A DNA stretch of 64,000 bases, taken from NCBI RefSeq assembly GCF_003337215.1, contig NZ_QPIG01000003.1:124001-188000 (forward strand), read 5' to 3'. This document shows, piece after piece, positions 45,303 to 55,407 of the stretch (position 1 is the first letter of the stretch; every line of letters starts with the position of its first letter). Both the position numbers and the translations under genes were made by a program. This DNA comes from Oceanihabitans sediminis. Lineage in GTDB: Bacteria; Bacteroidota; Bacteroidia; Flavobacteriales; Flavobacteriaceae. The notes beneath the pieces are model-generated. The model had not been told where the DNA came from, did not search any database, and was given only the letters and a program-made list of their open reading frames with translations.

Positions 45303-46481
45303 TTATGCATTTTTATCTTTGTAAAAATCAAGAAATGCCAACAATTGCTTTTCTGTGTCAAATTCCTTTCTTACTCTTTCACTAGCATTCTTTGAAATAT
45401 GCGCTTTTTCTTCGTCAGTCATGTATAGCACTTTCTCTATTTGATTTGCTAGAGCTTTTGGGTTATTCTTAGCAACAACCCATCCAGTTTGACCATGTAA
45501 CACATTTTCAGCCAAACCTCCAGCATTACTTACTATACAAAGTTTCCCCATAGCCTGCGCCTCTAATACGGCATTGCAAAAGCCTTCTTGCTTGCTGTAT
45601 TGCAAATAAATATGGGCATCCTCTAATGCTTTTTGAACCTCTTCATGCGGTAGCTTCCCTAAAAACTGCACCTCATCTTTTAATCCTAGTTGGTAAGCAG
45701 CAAATGCAATACGCTCATACTCCTTTCCTTCCCCTATAATTTTATAAGTAAAAGCAAAACCCTTCTCTTTAAGTATAGCTAAAGCTTCAAGCGTAGAAAC
45801 CACCCCTTTTATCCAATGCAAACGTGCTGTAGTAATAAATACTAAATCATTTGAAACTTTAAAATTAGAGGTTTTATGTGCAAATATTTTCATCGCCACG
45901 GCAGGAGTAATTTTACTTGTTGGAATAGAATCAGGTAATCCATTTTTTTTCGCTAATTCCAAAAGGTAATCAGAAATAGTATGCACCTTATCTACATACT
46001 TCCATAACTTAGTATAACATCCTGGATATTTCACTGGGTAAACTACCATATCAAAACCTCGAAAACTAACCGCCATTTTAGCTCCAATGGCTTTGGCTAC
46101 AGTTTCACTGCCTAAGGCCATCGTAGCAAAACCAAAGTGCAACCAATCAACCTTCGCTTTCAGTAAGTGCGCATTTAAATACACCTTCTTTATAATTTGT
46201 ACCCATAAAGTTTCTTCAGCTCGCTCCAATTTCACATATCGTATTACCGTGAATAAGTATGGCAACAGCAACACAAACTCTTTTATAAAAAAACATAATT
46301 GCAGGAACGGATTCTTACTCACCTTAGGACTAACAACAATGGGACAAAGTGTAAATTCATCGTTTCTATGCTGACAAAACAAGCGCACTTCTACTCCATT
46401 CTCCTGAAGCCCAAGAATTTTGGACCGAAAGAAAGTTTCTGAGTAACCAGGGGGTTGTGAAAGTACAATTCCAATGCGCAT
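45303..46481 (-). CDS. Glycosyltransferase family 4
   Basis: A 392-residue GT-B enzyme with IGIVLSQPPGYSETFF at the N-terminus, VFITTARLHWIKGVVSTL and the donor site EGFCNAVLEAQAMGKLCIVSNAGG. The pattern SYSETF is common to family-4 enzymes of colanic-acid type (WcaL-like). It is separated by two bases from the sulfotransferase gene. Substrate not known. Confidence 0.92.
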   Translation of the reverse strand: MRIGIVLSQPPGYSETFFRSKILGLQENGVEVRLFCQHRNDEFTLCPIVVSPKVSKNPFLQLCFFIKEFVLLLPYLFTVIRYVKLERAEETLWVQIIKKVYLNAHLLKAKVDWLHFGFATMALGSETVAKAIGAKMAVSFRGFDMVVYPVKYPGCYTKLWKYVDKVHTISDYLLELAKKNGLPDSIPTSKITPAVAMKIFAHKTSNFKVSNDLVFITTARLHWIKGVVSTLEALAILKEKGFAFTYKIIGEGKEYERIAFAAYQLGLKDEVQFLGKLPHEEVQKALEDAHIYLQYSKQEGFCNAVLEAQAMGKLCIVSNAGGLAENVLHGQTGWVVAKNNPKALANQIEKVLYMTDEEKAHISKNASERVRKEFDTEKQLLAFLDFYKDKNA

Positions 46482-46483
46482 GA

Positions 46484-47341
46484 CTAAGCTTGAATTCGTG
46501 GGTATAAATTACAGTTAAAAATATCTAGCAAATTATTTATTACATCTAGTTCTTCTATCGTAAACTTTGAAGTTTTTTTCTCTTCATTTATAATTTCGCT
46601 TTTTGGGTGTGTTTTTGACGAAGGACGCTGATACTCTTTCTCAATATCCGATAATGGCTCAATATTAAATTCGTCACATAACTCAAGAAACAGACCTAAA
46701 TCATTACGTAAATCCTCATGTTTGACGATACGATGTTTGTATTTATATGGTTCTAAAATTTGTAAGGGCAATACATTTTCCAAGCACCATCGCACTGTAA
46801 GTGTTTCCAAAGGAGTAAAAGGTTTAGTATCTTCAATAAGGTCGAATTTAAAATTTTCTTTTACCACTTGAACTAAATCTTTTTGTTGCTTGAAGTGCTC
46901 TAAATTATATAGCCATGGAAACTTAACCCGTTGTTGTGAAGCGAGAACATCGTAGGGATTCCTAATGATATGTATAAGGGGCACCTTAAAGTTTTCATTT
47001 AAGTATTTAGCCGAAAGATTAGCTCGTACAAATTTGATAATGTACTTTTTAGGAATAAAGGGCCACAAGTGCATTTTGTATTTCCTATTACTTATCTGCC
47101 CTATCCAATCACTATCTACTTGGTTGTTTAATACTTTTTTTAAATAACGATTAGCGTCAACAGAACTTGCTTCAGCCCTAAGCCACTTATCGCAAATCAA
47201 CTTTCCGTTTTGGGTATTAAACTCATGCTCTGGTTCAAAAAGCATCCTATATCGAAATTGCCTTGCAATGACTTCGCTTAACCAACTAGTACCACTCCTC
47301 GCAGAGCCAACTATAACAATATGTTTTTGAAACAACGCCAT
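46484..47341 (-). CDS. Sulfotransferase family protein
   Basis: The enzyme would transfer sulfate from PAPS to a sugar of the polymer. The 285-residue protein has the 5'-phosphosulfate-binding loop VGSARSGTSWLSEVIA near the N-terminus and the 3'-phosphate-binding segment HIIRNPYDVLASQQ. It lies between two glycosyltransferases with 2-3 bp gaps, so its target is probably the same polysaccharide. Two more sulfotransferases are at 62.7-64 kb. Sulfated exopolysaccharide is usual in marine bacteria. Confidence 0.9.
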   Translation of the reverse strand: MALFQKHIVIVGSARSGTSWLSEVIARQFRYRMLFEPEHEFNTQNGKLICDKWLRAEASSVDANRYLKKVLNNQVDSDWIGQISNRKYKMHLWPFIPKKYIIKFVRANLSAKYLNENFKVPLIHIIRNPYDVLASQQRVKFPWLYNLEHFKQQKDLVQVVKENFKFDLIEDTKPFTPLETLTVRWCLENVLPLQILEPYKYKHRIVKHEDLRNDLGLFLELCDEFNIEPLSDIEKEYQRPSSKTHPKSEIINEEKKTSKFTIEELDVINNLLDIFNCNLYPRIQA

Positions 47342-47344
47342 GAA

Positions 47345-48397
47345 TTACTTTTTTAAGTTTTTATACAGCTTTTGGTAGGCAGCAACCTCCTTAGCTACAC
47401 TGTGCTTTTTACTAACGCCTTCCTTTAGCAATTTTGTTATCCTTTGCTTTTCTCCTAAAGGCATGGTGTAAAAATGAAGTATTTTACTTTTTAACTCGTT
47501 GGTGTCCCTTAAGGTAAAAATAAACTCTTCATCTAATATATACTTTGCACCACCACCAGCATCAGAACTTAAAACAGGGATACCGCAGACCAATGCTTCC
47601 AATATAGAAACCGGCAACCCTTCTTGTAAGGATGCAAGTACAAACAAGTCTGCATTCCTAAACACCTCTGGAATATCCTTATTTGCAACAAAACCCATAA
47701 AATGCACCCTATCATGTAATCCGTTTTCATCTATATACTCCTCTAATTTCTTACGGTAAGCTTTCTCTTCATTGCCATACAAGTACAGGTGTATAGTACT
47801 AGGTAGCTCTTGTAAAGCCTTAATAGTAAACAGTTGATTTTTATTGGTTCCTATATTACCAATACAAACAATATTAAAGGTACTACGGTTTAATTGCTCC
47901 AAGGGCTTAAATATATCGGTGTTTACACCATGAGGAATAAAGGATATTTTATTACGTAAATACAAAGAATTAAAAAACCGTGTTTGCATCTCTGGATTAT
48001 CATACCCTATATGACTGCTCAACAAACTTTTCAACAACCATCGTTTAGACCACGCATTATTCTTTTTTGTGTACAAATAGGCAACTCCAGCCAATCTACA
48101 AGCTAAGACCTCTATATAATTAGATTTGTAGTCCCAAGAATGTAATACATCTATTTTATTTTCTTTTAAGATGGTTCTAAAACCTAATATATCCCGAAAT
48201 TTATTTTCTGACCAGCTAAACTGGATCCATTCATCTTCCTGAATATCAATCGGTATTACTTCTGGAAACTTTTCTATACAGATATAGGGTTTAAAAACAC
48301 TTCTGTCTATATTTCTAAACAAAGAAAGTAAAACGTACTGGCTTCCCGCTGTTTTAAAGTTAGGGATGGTATATAAAATATTAATTCGCTTATGCAT
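47345..48397 (-). CDS. Glycosyltransferase family 4
   Basis: A 350-residue GT-B enzyme: NILYTIPNFKTAGSQYVLLSL at the N-terminus, FNIVCIGNIGTNKNQ in the middle and EGLPVSILEALVCGIPVLSSDAGG at the donor site. It overlaps the asparagine-synthase-like gene by eight bases and is followed by the sulfotransferase, so these three are made together. Confidence 0.92.
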   Translation of the reverse strand: MHKRINILYTIPNFKTAGSQYVLLSLFRNIDRSVFKPYICIEKFPEVIPIDIQEDEWIQFSWSENKFRDILGFRTILKENKIDVLHSWDYKSNYIEVLACRLAGVAYLYTKKNNAWSKRWLLKSLLSSHIGYDNPEMQTRFFNSLYLRNKISFIPHGVNTDIFKPLEQLNRSTFNIVCIGNIGTNKNQLFTIKALQELPSTIHLYLYGNEEKAYRKKLEEYIDENGLHDRVHFMGFVANKDIPEVFRNADLFVLASLQEGLPVSILEALVCGIPVLSSDAGGGAKYILDEEFIFTLRDTNELKSKILHFYTMPLGEKQRITKLLKEGVSKKHSVAKEVAAYQKLYKNLKK

Positions 48398-49778
48398 GAT
48401 TTCTACTTTTATACCAAACCGCTAGCGTTAATAACATACTCAAAGGGTGAGAATAGTTTACTGCGTCTTTCTTTTTAAATCCATTGTAAAACGAATCTAA
48501 TAAGGTATTAGGTAGAAAAGGGTCAAGATTTTCACAAAAAAGATGTTCTTGTAACTCTTTATCATTCTCCATTCCTAAAAACTGCAACTCCCAATTACGC
48601 TGTATATATGGTTTTCCTAGAACCCCATAGATTTCACGTTGTAATTTATGTACAATACGATAAGGCAAATTATAAGGAACTCTATTGTGGTGATAATTGT
48701 ACAAATTAAAAGGTCGCGCTGCTTCCCAGGTAATTTTTGCTAAAGCAGGACTTTGCTGTTTTATATATGCAATTTGTAGTTTCCTATCGGCTAAATAGGC
48801 TTCTGGTATGCTACATATAAAGGCACACATCCTATCGTCATAATAAGGTAATTGAAACGGATGCGCAGCTTCAAATACACGTAAATTAACTGAGGTCCAT
48901 CGGGGAGCCCAAGATAAACTTTTAAAGGCACGAACTTTTGCACTAACGTTATCTATTTTAATCATATCTAGCATGGCTTCCATGCGCTGCTTCAAATAGG
49001 CTTCAAAACTTCCTTCCAACTCCCATTGCTCCCATAGGGCATTGGCAAGCTCTAAACCTCCTTTTTTTATTACTTTTTTATATAGTTCCTCTAAAATAGT
49101 ATTTTCAGTGGTACCCACCGCTGCTCCCCTATCAAAAAAAACGTCGCCCCAATGCCCCAAGGAAAAAACACCTTCCATTTGCTTGAAGTCATCCAAAACA
49201 GCCATTTGCCTAGGATGTGTAAATTCAGAATAACACTTATTTAAGCTTGCTAATTCCTCAAGGTGCGACCACAAATAACCGGGCTCTATAGTAAACTCCT
49301 TAAAATCAAAGTTGCACACCTCTGCCATTTTTTTAGCAATACCGCTTTCTGCAAAGCCATTTTTAAAGGAATAACTATAGGCAGTAACTGGGTTATCTAG
49401 CTTGGAGTAAGCAACTGCTTGGGTCCTACTATCTAAACCACCTGACAAGGGTAACAATACAGCTTGATCCTGGGCTTGCTCTTTACAAATACTTTCAAAT
49501 AAAGTGGTGAACTCAGATAAGGCGGTAGCAAAAGATATATTTCTCGGACTATAATGCCATTCAAACCAAGGCTTACTATCCACCCAGTATCCTTCCTCGT
49601 CTATCGTGTTAATAGTTCCCGGAGGAAGTACTTTTTCATCTTTCCAATAGGTGTCTGTACCTAAAAAAAAACCAGTTGCTGCAAAAATACAAATGGCCTT
49701 TTTATCTATCTCATGTGGCGCTTGTACTTTTACAAATTCTTGGTGGCTAGGAATTATTGGGGTTTTGATGGTTTTCAA
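48390..49778 (-). CDS. Asparagine-synthase-like protein lacking the glutaminase domain
   Basis: This 462-residue protein has the PP-loop ATP-pyrophosphatase motif LPLSGGLDSRTQAVAYS of asparagine synthetase, the downstream EFTHPRQMAVLDD and the C-terminal helical part. The N-terminal Cys-nucleophile glutaminase domain of AsnB is missing: there is no Met-Cys start and only about 100 residues precede the PP-loop. Such proteins in capsule or O-antigen loci may amidate uronic acids, taking ammonia from another source. The eight-base overlap with a glycosyltransferase links it to the polysaccharide. The substrate is inferred. Confidence 0.85.
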   Translation of the reverse strand: MKTIKTPIIPSHQEFVKVQAPHEIDKKAICIFAATGFFLGTDTYWKDEKVLPPGTINTIDEEGYWVDSKPWFEWHYSPRNISFATALSEFTTLFESICKEQAQDQAVLLPLSGGLDSRTQAVAYSKLDNPVTAYSYSFKNGFAESGIAKKMAEVCNFDFKEFTIEPGYLWSHLEELASLNKCYSEFTHPRQMAVLDDFKQMEGVFSLGHWGDVFFDRGAAVGTTENTILEELYKKVIKKGGLELANALWEQWELEGSFEAYLKQRMEAMLDMIKIDNVSAKVRAFKSLSWAPRWTSVNLRVFEAAHPFQLPYYDDRMCAFICSIPEAYLADRKLQIAYIKQQSPALAKITWEAARPFNLYNYHHNRVPYNLPYRIVHKLQREIYGVLGKPYIQRNWELQFLGMENDKELQEHLFCENLDPFLPNTLLDSFYNGFKKKDAVNYSHPLSMLLTLAVWYKSRNHA

Positions 49779-49923
49779 TAATGTATCTGAATCTTTAAAA
49801 GGTTAAATATAAAAAAATAATGCTGTCTTTATAACAGAACTTTAACTATTCACCTCCTCCTATTGCTTTTTGTTCAATTTAAACAATAATAACACAAAAC
49901 ACCCTATGATTTTACGGCTAAGA

Positions 49924-51126
49924 TTATTTTGTTCTTTTAAGATGTGAAAACGAAGAAAGGGTTTCAAAATACAAGCACTCCATAGCTGCAACCATGCCCT
50001 CCTCCGAATGCTGTAACTCCACCTTCTTCCTGGCAGCTACTCTTACCGCCTCGATGTCCTCCTGCGGTAGCCCTTTAAACCGTATAACCCCATCTGCCAT
50101 GGCTTCTGCATCCCGAACAGGAACCACCCATCCTGTAACGCCATCTGCTATCAATTCCGGCACACCCCCACAGTCTGTACTCAACACCGGAAGCCCAAGA
50201 GCCATAGCCTCTACCACCACGTTCGGCAACCCCTCTTCTACACTAGGCATTAGCAATAAAGAAGCTTCATGCATCCTTCTAAAAACCTCTTTCTGTGGCA
50301 GCCGCCCAATCAAACTAACTTCATTCTCCAAGCCTAAATCTGCTATTAAAAACTGAAGCTCCTCATCCCCTGCACCCCCAACAATGCTATAATGAAAAGG
50401 AACCTTTCTTTCTTTTAAAATACAGCATGTTTGCAAAGCATAATCATACCCCTTTTTCCAATGTGTTCTTCCAACAGAAAGTAGTTTTAGTGGTTGAGCC
50501 AGATTATATGGTGATGAAAATGAAAAATCACTTAAAGGCAGTCCTGTATAAACTACTCTATTTAACTTCGAAGGCGATGCCCAAATTTTATCCCCATTAT
50601 TAATTAGATCTTTAGACACCGAATGAAACCCTGCAATTTTAGGATACCAATGCTTCAGATACGTAAAATTCTCAGGCTCCACAAAGGGTCTCACATTATT
50701 ATGAAAACCACGCTGGCTAAGAACAACCGGTGTGTTTTGTTCTCGCAGAGTCTCTTCAAACCAAGAAATCACAGAGGGCCACTGTAAATGGATAATATCA
50801 GGCTGAATACTGTTTAATACAAAACGGAGATTTTGTTCTTGAAGCTGTTTCTTATTCCCTTGAAATAAGTTTTTAATGGTTAAAGCTATTTTCTGTACAG
50901 ATCCCGATTGTAAAGCATAGCCTAAAGTAGTTTTCACAAATCGAACTTTACTTTGGTTACTGCCCAAAGCCACATATTGCACCCCTTTAATCTTATGATT
51001 CAATTCCTCATTAAACCCAAGAATATACACCGCATGCCGTACCCCCAATCCCTTGACTAAGCGATTGATAAAGGCGGTGGTTTTAAAACTGCCATCGAAA
51101 ATAATTATGTTTAAAGGCTGTTTCAC
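49924..51126 (-). CDS. Glycosyltransferase family 4
   Basis: A 400-residue GT-B enzyme with LKLLSVGRTHWKKGYDYAL, EEGLPNVVVEAMALGLPVLS (donor site) and a Rossmann-like N-terminal half. It is two bases from the GT92-like gene upstream and 145 bp from the amidotransferase-like gene downstream. Substrate not known. Confidence 0.92.
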   Translation of the reverse strand: MKQPLNIIIFDGSFKTTAFINRLVKGLGVRHAVYILGFNEELNHKIKGVQYVALGSNQSKVRFVKTTLGYALQSGSVQKIALTIKNLFQGNKKQLQEQNLRFVLNSIQPDIIHLQWPSVISWFEETLREQNTPVVLSQRGFHNNVRPFVEPENFTYLKHWYPKIAGFHSVSKDLINNGDKIWASPSKLNRVVYTGLPLSDFSFSSPYNLAQPLKLLSVGRTHWKKGYDYALQTCCILKERKVPFHYSIVGGAGDEELQFLIADLGLENEVSLIGRLPQKEVFRRMHEASLLLMPSVEEGLPNVVVEAMALGLPVLSTDCGGVPELIADGVTGWVVPVRDAEAMADGVIRFKGLPQEDIEAVRVAARKKVELQHSEEGMVAAMECLYFETLSSFSHLKRTK

Positions 51127-51128
51127 AA

Positions 51129-52109
51129 TTAATAGTTTAATTGTTTAAACGTCTCAACAACAGATTCCACAAGTTGAAGAGGCTTTGGGTCTATTTTTTT
51201 AAAAAAATATTTTCTCCCACTTTTAAACTTCCTAACTTGCTTTGCCGTAAACATTAAATTCTCTTTAAAATAACATTCTAGTTGCTGACGGCTCATTCCA
51301 GAGTTGTTAACAACATCCCGTAATAAAAGTTTTAAATCTTCCACTTTATTGCCTGATAAAAACACATCAGGATGATCACTAAAATTGGTAAACTTTTTTA
51401 TAAAATCTTCCGCATCATAGGCATGATAATGCAAGACATTACCTTTTACAACCCTATTTGGTGAGGCACCATCTATATGTTTATATCGATGAACATTATG
51501 TGGAATTAGATTTGAATCAATACGAATAGCCGATTTCCCCATGGTATGTCCATACCACCAAGGAAATTTCTGTTTCGATTTAGTAAAAGGATTTTTTATG
51601 GATAGATAGAATACTTGTTTATTTACTTTAAAATTAGATTCTTCCGCAAAAACATTATTATATCTTTCCTTTTGCTGAAGAACTTCCAATGTTCTAAAAT
51701 CAACCAATTCAGTATCATTAGGGATAGCATTAAAAAACGATTTTAAATTTGACGGCATTTCAAAGTCTGTACAAATCAATTCATCTGCATCTATAGATAT
51801 AAGCCAGTCAATACCTTCTTCCTTACATTTTACTTGAGCATCATAGGTGTTTAAACATTGTCTCGCTGTATGGTGTTCTACTGCTTGTGAAGTAAACTTT
51901 TTTAAGTAGGGTAAAGAAGCATACTTCTCTGTCGAAACAGAATTTGAAGTATTTACAAAATCTAAATCAGCAATACTTTCTTTTCCCTTATCTGTAGTAT
52001 TGTCAAAATAAACAAATGCCCTATCTACGCCTATTGCCTTATGATACAGCAAATTGTTTCGCAATAAACGAACTTCATTTTTAACAGTAAGGACAATGGC
52101 TATTTTCAC
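51129..52109 (-). CDS. GT92/GT2-type glycosyltransferase
   Basis: This 326-residue protein begins KIAIVLTVKNEVRLLRNNLL and has WLISIDADELI, a D-x-D metal motif, and HRYKHIDGASP later. This is the layout of glycosyltransferase family 92 (DUF23-like) and related family 2 enzymes. It has no membrane helix. It probably adds a single sugar to the repeat unit. It is preceded by a 162-bp AT-rich gap that may hold a promoter. Confidence 0.85.
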   Translation of the reverse strand: MKIAIVLTVKNEVRLLRNNLLYHKAIGVDRAFVYFDNTTDKGKESIADLDFVNTSNSVSTEKYASLPYLKKFTSQAVEHHTARQCLNTYDAQVKCKEEGIDWLISIDADELICTDFEMPSNLKSFFNAIPNDTELVDFRTLEVLQQKERYNNVFAEESNFKVNKQVFYLSIKNPFTKSKQKFPWWYGHTMGKSAIRIDSNLIPHNVHRYKHIDGASPNRVVKGNVLHYHAYDAEDFIKKFTNFSDHPDVFLSGNKVEDLKLLLRDVVNNSGMSRQQLECYFKENLMFTAKQVRKFKSGRKYFFKKIDPKPLQLVESVVETFKQLNY

Positions 52110-52271
52110 AGTGGGTTTTAAAATAGTTTAATTAGCTTTAAATATATAGGTTATTACATTTCAATTTTGAATATATTTTCATAATGCCATATAATTAATA
52201 AATCACATTTTAAGATTTGTTTAGTTTTATAATGTCTATTCGTGTTTCCTTTGGCAAAAAAAAACATATAT

Positions 52272-53378
52272 TTATAAACTAGAGTATATTTCACACCATT
52301 TCTCAATTTCCTTTATTCTTGAAAAATTGTTTATTATTCTATTATGACCATTCCTTCCCATTTCAATTCCTAGTTCTGGGTTTTCAAAAATTTTAATAAT
52401 ATTTTTCGCATATATTGATGGCATACAAGGACTACTCAAAAAACCTGAAATTGTATCGGACACAACTTCTGGAATCCCTCCAATATTTGAAGAAACAACT
52501 GGTACCCCATAATATGATGCCTCTATTATTGCCAAGGAAAGGGCCTCTGTTAAGGAAGGCTGAAAGTAAATATCTGCAGTAATCAATTTTTCTCTTATCT
52601 CATCTCTTGACAATTCCCCAAAAAACACAACTCTATCCTGAATATCTAGACGTTTAGAGTGATATACCAACATATTATAGTCAATTCCCTTACCTGCTAT
52701 TTGATATTCAAAATCATATCCCTTACTCTTCAATATTGCAATAGTCTCTAAAGCGTATAAATAACCTTTTTCCCATACCAGCCTCCCTACACTAAGAATA
52801 ATCAATTTACCGTTTTTTGACTTTTCACGTGTAAATTCAGGTTCTATATCAGTACGAATAGACCTATGAACAACTCTACATTTCAAAGGATTAGCTCCCA
52901 ATCTAATGGCAGTATTCATTAGGTTTTCACTTATAAAATGTAACATATCCGCTCTTTGAAAAATTCGCCGAGTAAGCTTTGTGTTCTCATTAGATAAATA
53001 AGGAAAGACATTAATATCAAATCCTCTAAAGCTAACAATTAATTTTATACTCTTACTATCTAATATAGGCGCAATAGTTTTAAACGTATTAGAAGTTAAT
53101 AAATGAATAGTCTCAGGCCCATAACTGACTAAAGGATAAAGCTTTTTTAAACCTGATGATTTTTGGTTGTAATCAAAAGTATTAAAAAAAGTATACTTAT
53201 ATTTTTCTATCTTTGAGTTTACTTTATAATTTAGTGCAGTAGGAATCCTTTTATTTTTTGAGCCTAAAAAAAGTTGTGTTTTAAATCTTTTACAGTCTAA
53301 GTCTTCGTACCAATCCAGTAAATGCTTTTGCCGGATGTAATGAATTGAAGAAGCTATAATCGCAATTTTAGATTTCAT
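52272..53378 (-). CDS. Glycosyltransferase family 4
   Basis: A 368-residue GT-B enzyme with the middle LIILSVGRLVWEKGYLYAL and donor site TEALSLAIIEASYYGVPVVSSNIGG. N-terminal half KIAIIASSIHYIRQKHLLDW. It shares a four-base ATGA-type overlap with the upstream gene. Substrate not known. Confidence 0.92.
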   Translation of the reverse strand: MKSKIAIIASSIHYIRQKHLLDWYEDLDCKRFKTQLFLGSKNKRIPTALNYKVNSKIEKYKYTFFNTFDYNQKSSGLKKLYPLVSYGPETIHLLTSNTFKTIAPILDSKSIKLIVSFRGFDINVFPYLSNENTKLTRRIFQRADMLHFISENLMNTAIRLGANPLKCRVVHRSIRTDIEPEFTREKSKNGKLIILSVGRLVWEKGYLYALETIAILKSKGYDFEYQIAGKGIDYNMLVYHSKRLDIQDRVVFFGELSRDEIREKLITADIYFQPSLTEALSLAIIEASYYGVPVVSSNIGGIPEVVSDTISGFLSSPCMPSIYAKNIIKIFENPELGIEMGRNGHNRIINNFSRIKEIEKWCEIYSSL

Positions 53379-54301
53379 TTCAAATACTTTTTTAATTTTC
53401 TTTTGGTAGAGCGCAATTTTACTCCACTTCTATATTTATAACCTTTATATTTCCAAGAAAAGGTATATGGTATAGAAAGTTCTTTTAAAATAACCTCCAA
53501 CTCTACAACAAACACTTTTTTCTGTATTTCCATAAAAATTGGGTCCTGAATATACTCTCTTAGATGGTTTATTATTTCCTCTATACTTAAACTTGAATTC
53601 TCTTGAATAGTCTGAATATCCAAATCTTTATTCCCTCTTGTAATCCCCAAATGTAGACCGTGCCATGGTCTTTGAGCCCTAGACAATAATTCAGGATCAA
53701 AATCAAATGCTTCTTTGTTTATTTTATATAAAAAATTTTCATCCCGTTCCAATCCTTTTAAATAATGATCTCGATAGCTTTGATCTGTTTTAATTCGAGA
53801 AATAATAGGATTAATTTTATCAAAGTATTCTTTTGTTTTAAAGAAATGTAGACCAGTTAGTCGTTCTGTTATTCCTCCATCTTTGTCAAGACGAACTTTG
53901 TTTGAAAATGGCTGATGTAATTCTACTAATTGTCTAGTGTGAAAATCAAGAATCGACATTTGCTCAGGTAGGAAAAGAATATCAATATCCCCTATGTACG
54001 CATAATCGAAAGCATCAAAGTACTCTTTACCTACTAGGTATCGAACTAAGGTTTTGACACCACCCCCTCTCATTTTATACTTTTCGTATTCTTCAAGGGA
54101 GGTTTTCATTTCAATAATTTCAAAATTTTTGATATTGTTTTCTTTTAAAAACTTTAAGGTTTTATAAATGTTTACTTCTAAAGCTTTATCAGTAAAGACC
54201 TTTATATAGCTATTGGGATGAGTTTTCCAAATTGAATAAATATAATAAGGTATATACTTTTGATAACCACCAAAGACAAACGATGAAAAAACAAGACTCA
54301 T
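53375..54301 (-). CDS. Putative glycosyltransferase of the DUF6625 type
   Basis: This 308-residue protein has a GT-A-like start (FSSFVFGGYQKYIPYYIYSI) and the D-x-D motif YIGDIDILFLPE, with LTGLHFFKTKEYFD after it. This resembles a family of uncharacterised capsule glycosyltransferases with a nucleotide-sugar fold. It overlaps the next gene by four bases and is two bases from the GT2 gene before it. The family label is given from recollection of the pattern and is uncertain; the glycosyltransferase fold is better supported. Confidence 0.65.
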   Translation of the reverse strand: MSLVFSSFVFGGYQKYIPYYIYSIWKTHPNSYIKVFTDKALEVNIYKTLKFLKENNIKNFEIIEMKTSLEEYEKYKMRGGGVKTLVRYLVGKEYFDAFDYAYIGDIDILFLPEQMSILDFHTRQLVELHQPFSNKVRLDKDGGITERLTGLHFFKTKEYFDKINPIISRIKTDQSYRDHYLKGLERDENFLYKINKEAFDFDPELLSRAQRPWHGLHLGITRGNKDLDIQTIQENSSLSIEEIINHLREYIQDPIFMEIQKKVFVVELEVILKELSIPYTFSWKYKGYKYRSGVKLRSTKRKLKKYLK

Positions 54302-54303
54302 AT

Positions 54304-55233
54304 TTATTTTAATTTATTATAAAAAAAATGATATCTCTTTAAAAGCCAATTCGAAGCTAATGCTAAGTATAAATAAATAACTTTGAAACCATAATATTTA
54401 TAAAAGCTTTTAAAAAAGCATACAGGTATCCTAATCTCATTATTTTCTAATTTGCTCCTTAGGCACTTAAGTAAAGAATATCTTGCAAATTCTTGCGGAA
54501 TATCATAATTCTCTTTTAATTCATTTAGATTAACCCAATGTAACTCGAAAACAGTTTGGTGATAGTGTTTTTCATCTAACTGCCTTTTTCTGCCTATAGA
54601 TTGAAAATGATGCCTTCTAAGACTCAAAACCCTATCAATTTTTTTTAATGAATTAGTTTCTAATAATAATTTACAAGAAAAGTTATATTCTTGTCCGGCT
54701 TTAATAAATTCATTAAAAGAAATTCTTTTTGCAATGCTCTGATTTAAAAAAAGATCTGGAGTAAACCAACTAATATATGTAATCGCATAAGAAAGGAAAT
54801 CAACCTCCTCTTCCTTATAATCATAAGCGTAGGCACCTCCCTTTTCTCTATTAAAATATTGAGTTTGACTAATTACAAAATCAACATTATTTTCCAAAAT
54901 AGTTTTAACCTTTATTTCAATTTTTTCCGGCACCATCAAATCATCACTATCAAACCACTGTATATACTCCCCCTTACTCACCTCAAACCCATAATTCCTA
55001 GCGGCATTCCCACCAGGTAATCTATCTTCCGGCCTATGATGATATTGAAACCTAGAATCCTTAGCTACATACTCAGCCATCACCTCATCCGTACCATCCG
55101 TACTCCCATCATCCACCACAATACACTCCCAGTTTTGGTAGGTTTGTGCTAATACCGAGTCTAGCGTTTCTCCAATTAAATGAGCACGATTAAAAGTAGG
55201 TATAATAATAGAAACTAAAGGCTGTTCTTGCAT
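54304..55233 (-). CDS. Glycosyltransferase family 2
   Basis: This 309-residue GT-A enzyme has SIIIPTFNRAHLIGETLDSV, WECIVVDDGSTDGTDEV, NAARNYGFEVSKGEYIQW and the D-x-D FDSDDL. It would add a sugar in an inverting reaction. The last residues form a hydrophobic segment (about 280-300). It is the first gene of the minus-strand block that begins at the accessory segment. Confidence 0.93.
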   Translation of the reverse strand: MQEQPLVSIIIPTFNRAHLIGETLDSVLAQTYQNWECIVVDDGSTDGTDEVMAEYVAKDSRFQYHHRPEDRLPGGNAARNYGFEVSKGEYIQWFDSDDLMVPEKIEIKVKTILENNVDFVISQTQYFNREKGGAYAYDYKEEEVDFLSYAITYISWFTPDLFLNQSIAKRISFNEFIKAGQEYNFSCKLLLETNSLKKIDRVLSLRRHHFQSIGRKRQLDEKHYHQTVFELHWVNLNELKENYDIPQEFARYSLLKCLRSKLENNEIRIPVCFFKSFYKYYGFKVIYLYLALASNWLLKRYHFFYNKLK

Positions 55234-55250
55234 ATTTAGTGATTGCTCGA

Positions 55251-55406
55251 CTAATATACAAAGTCATAGGAAATAGACCTTAAAAAATAAGAAAAAAGGA
55301 AAGAAAAAAAACTAAGAGTACAAATGGTACAATACCCATAAAGTAAATAAAATATAATGGCAATACCTGGTACGGTTAAAGAAAGTAAAAGTAGTGAATA
55401 AAACAT
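55251..55406 (-). CDS. Small hydrophobic protein of unknown function
   Basis: A 51-residue open frame starts with ATG at 55406, one base after the TAA stop of the upstream 71-residue gene. The product is almost all hydrophobic (two helices, rich in Leu, Phe and Tyr) with the basic SISYDFVY end. Tight coupling is the only support; no family is recognised. It could be a small membrane protein or a chance frame in AT-rich DNA. Confidence 0.4.
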   Translation of the reverse strand: MFYSLLLLSLTVPGIAIIFYLLYGYCTICTLSFFSFLFSYFLRSISYDFVY

Positions 55407-55407
55407 C

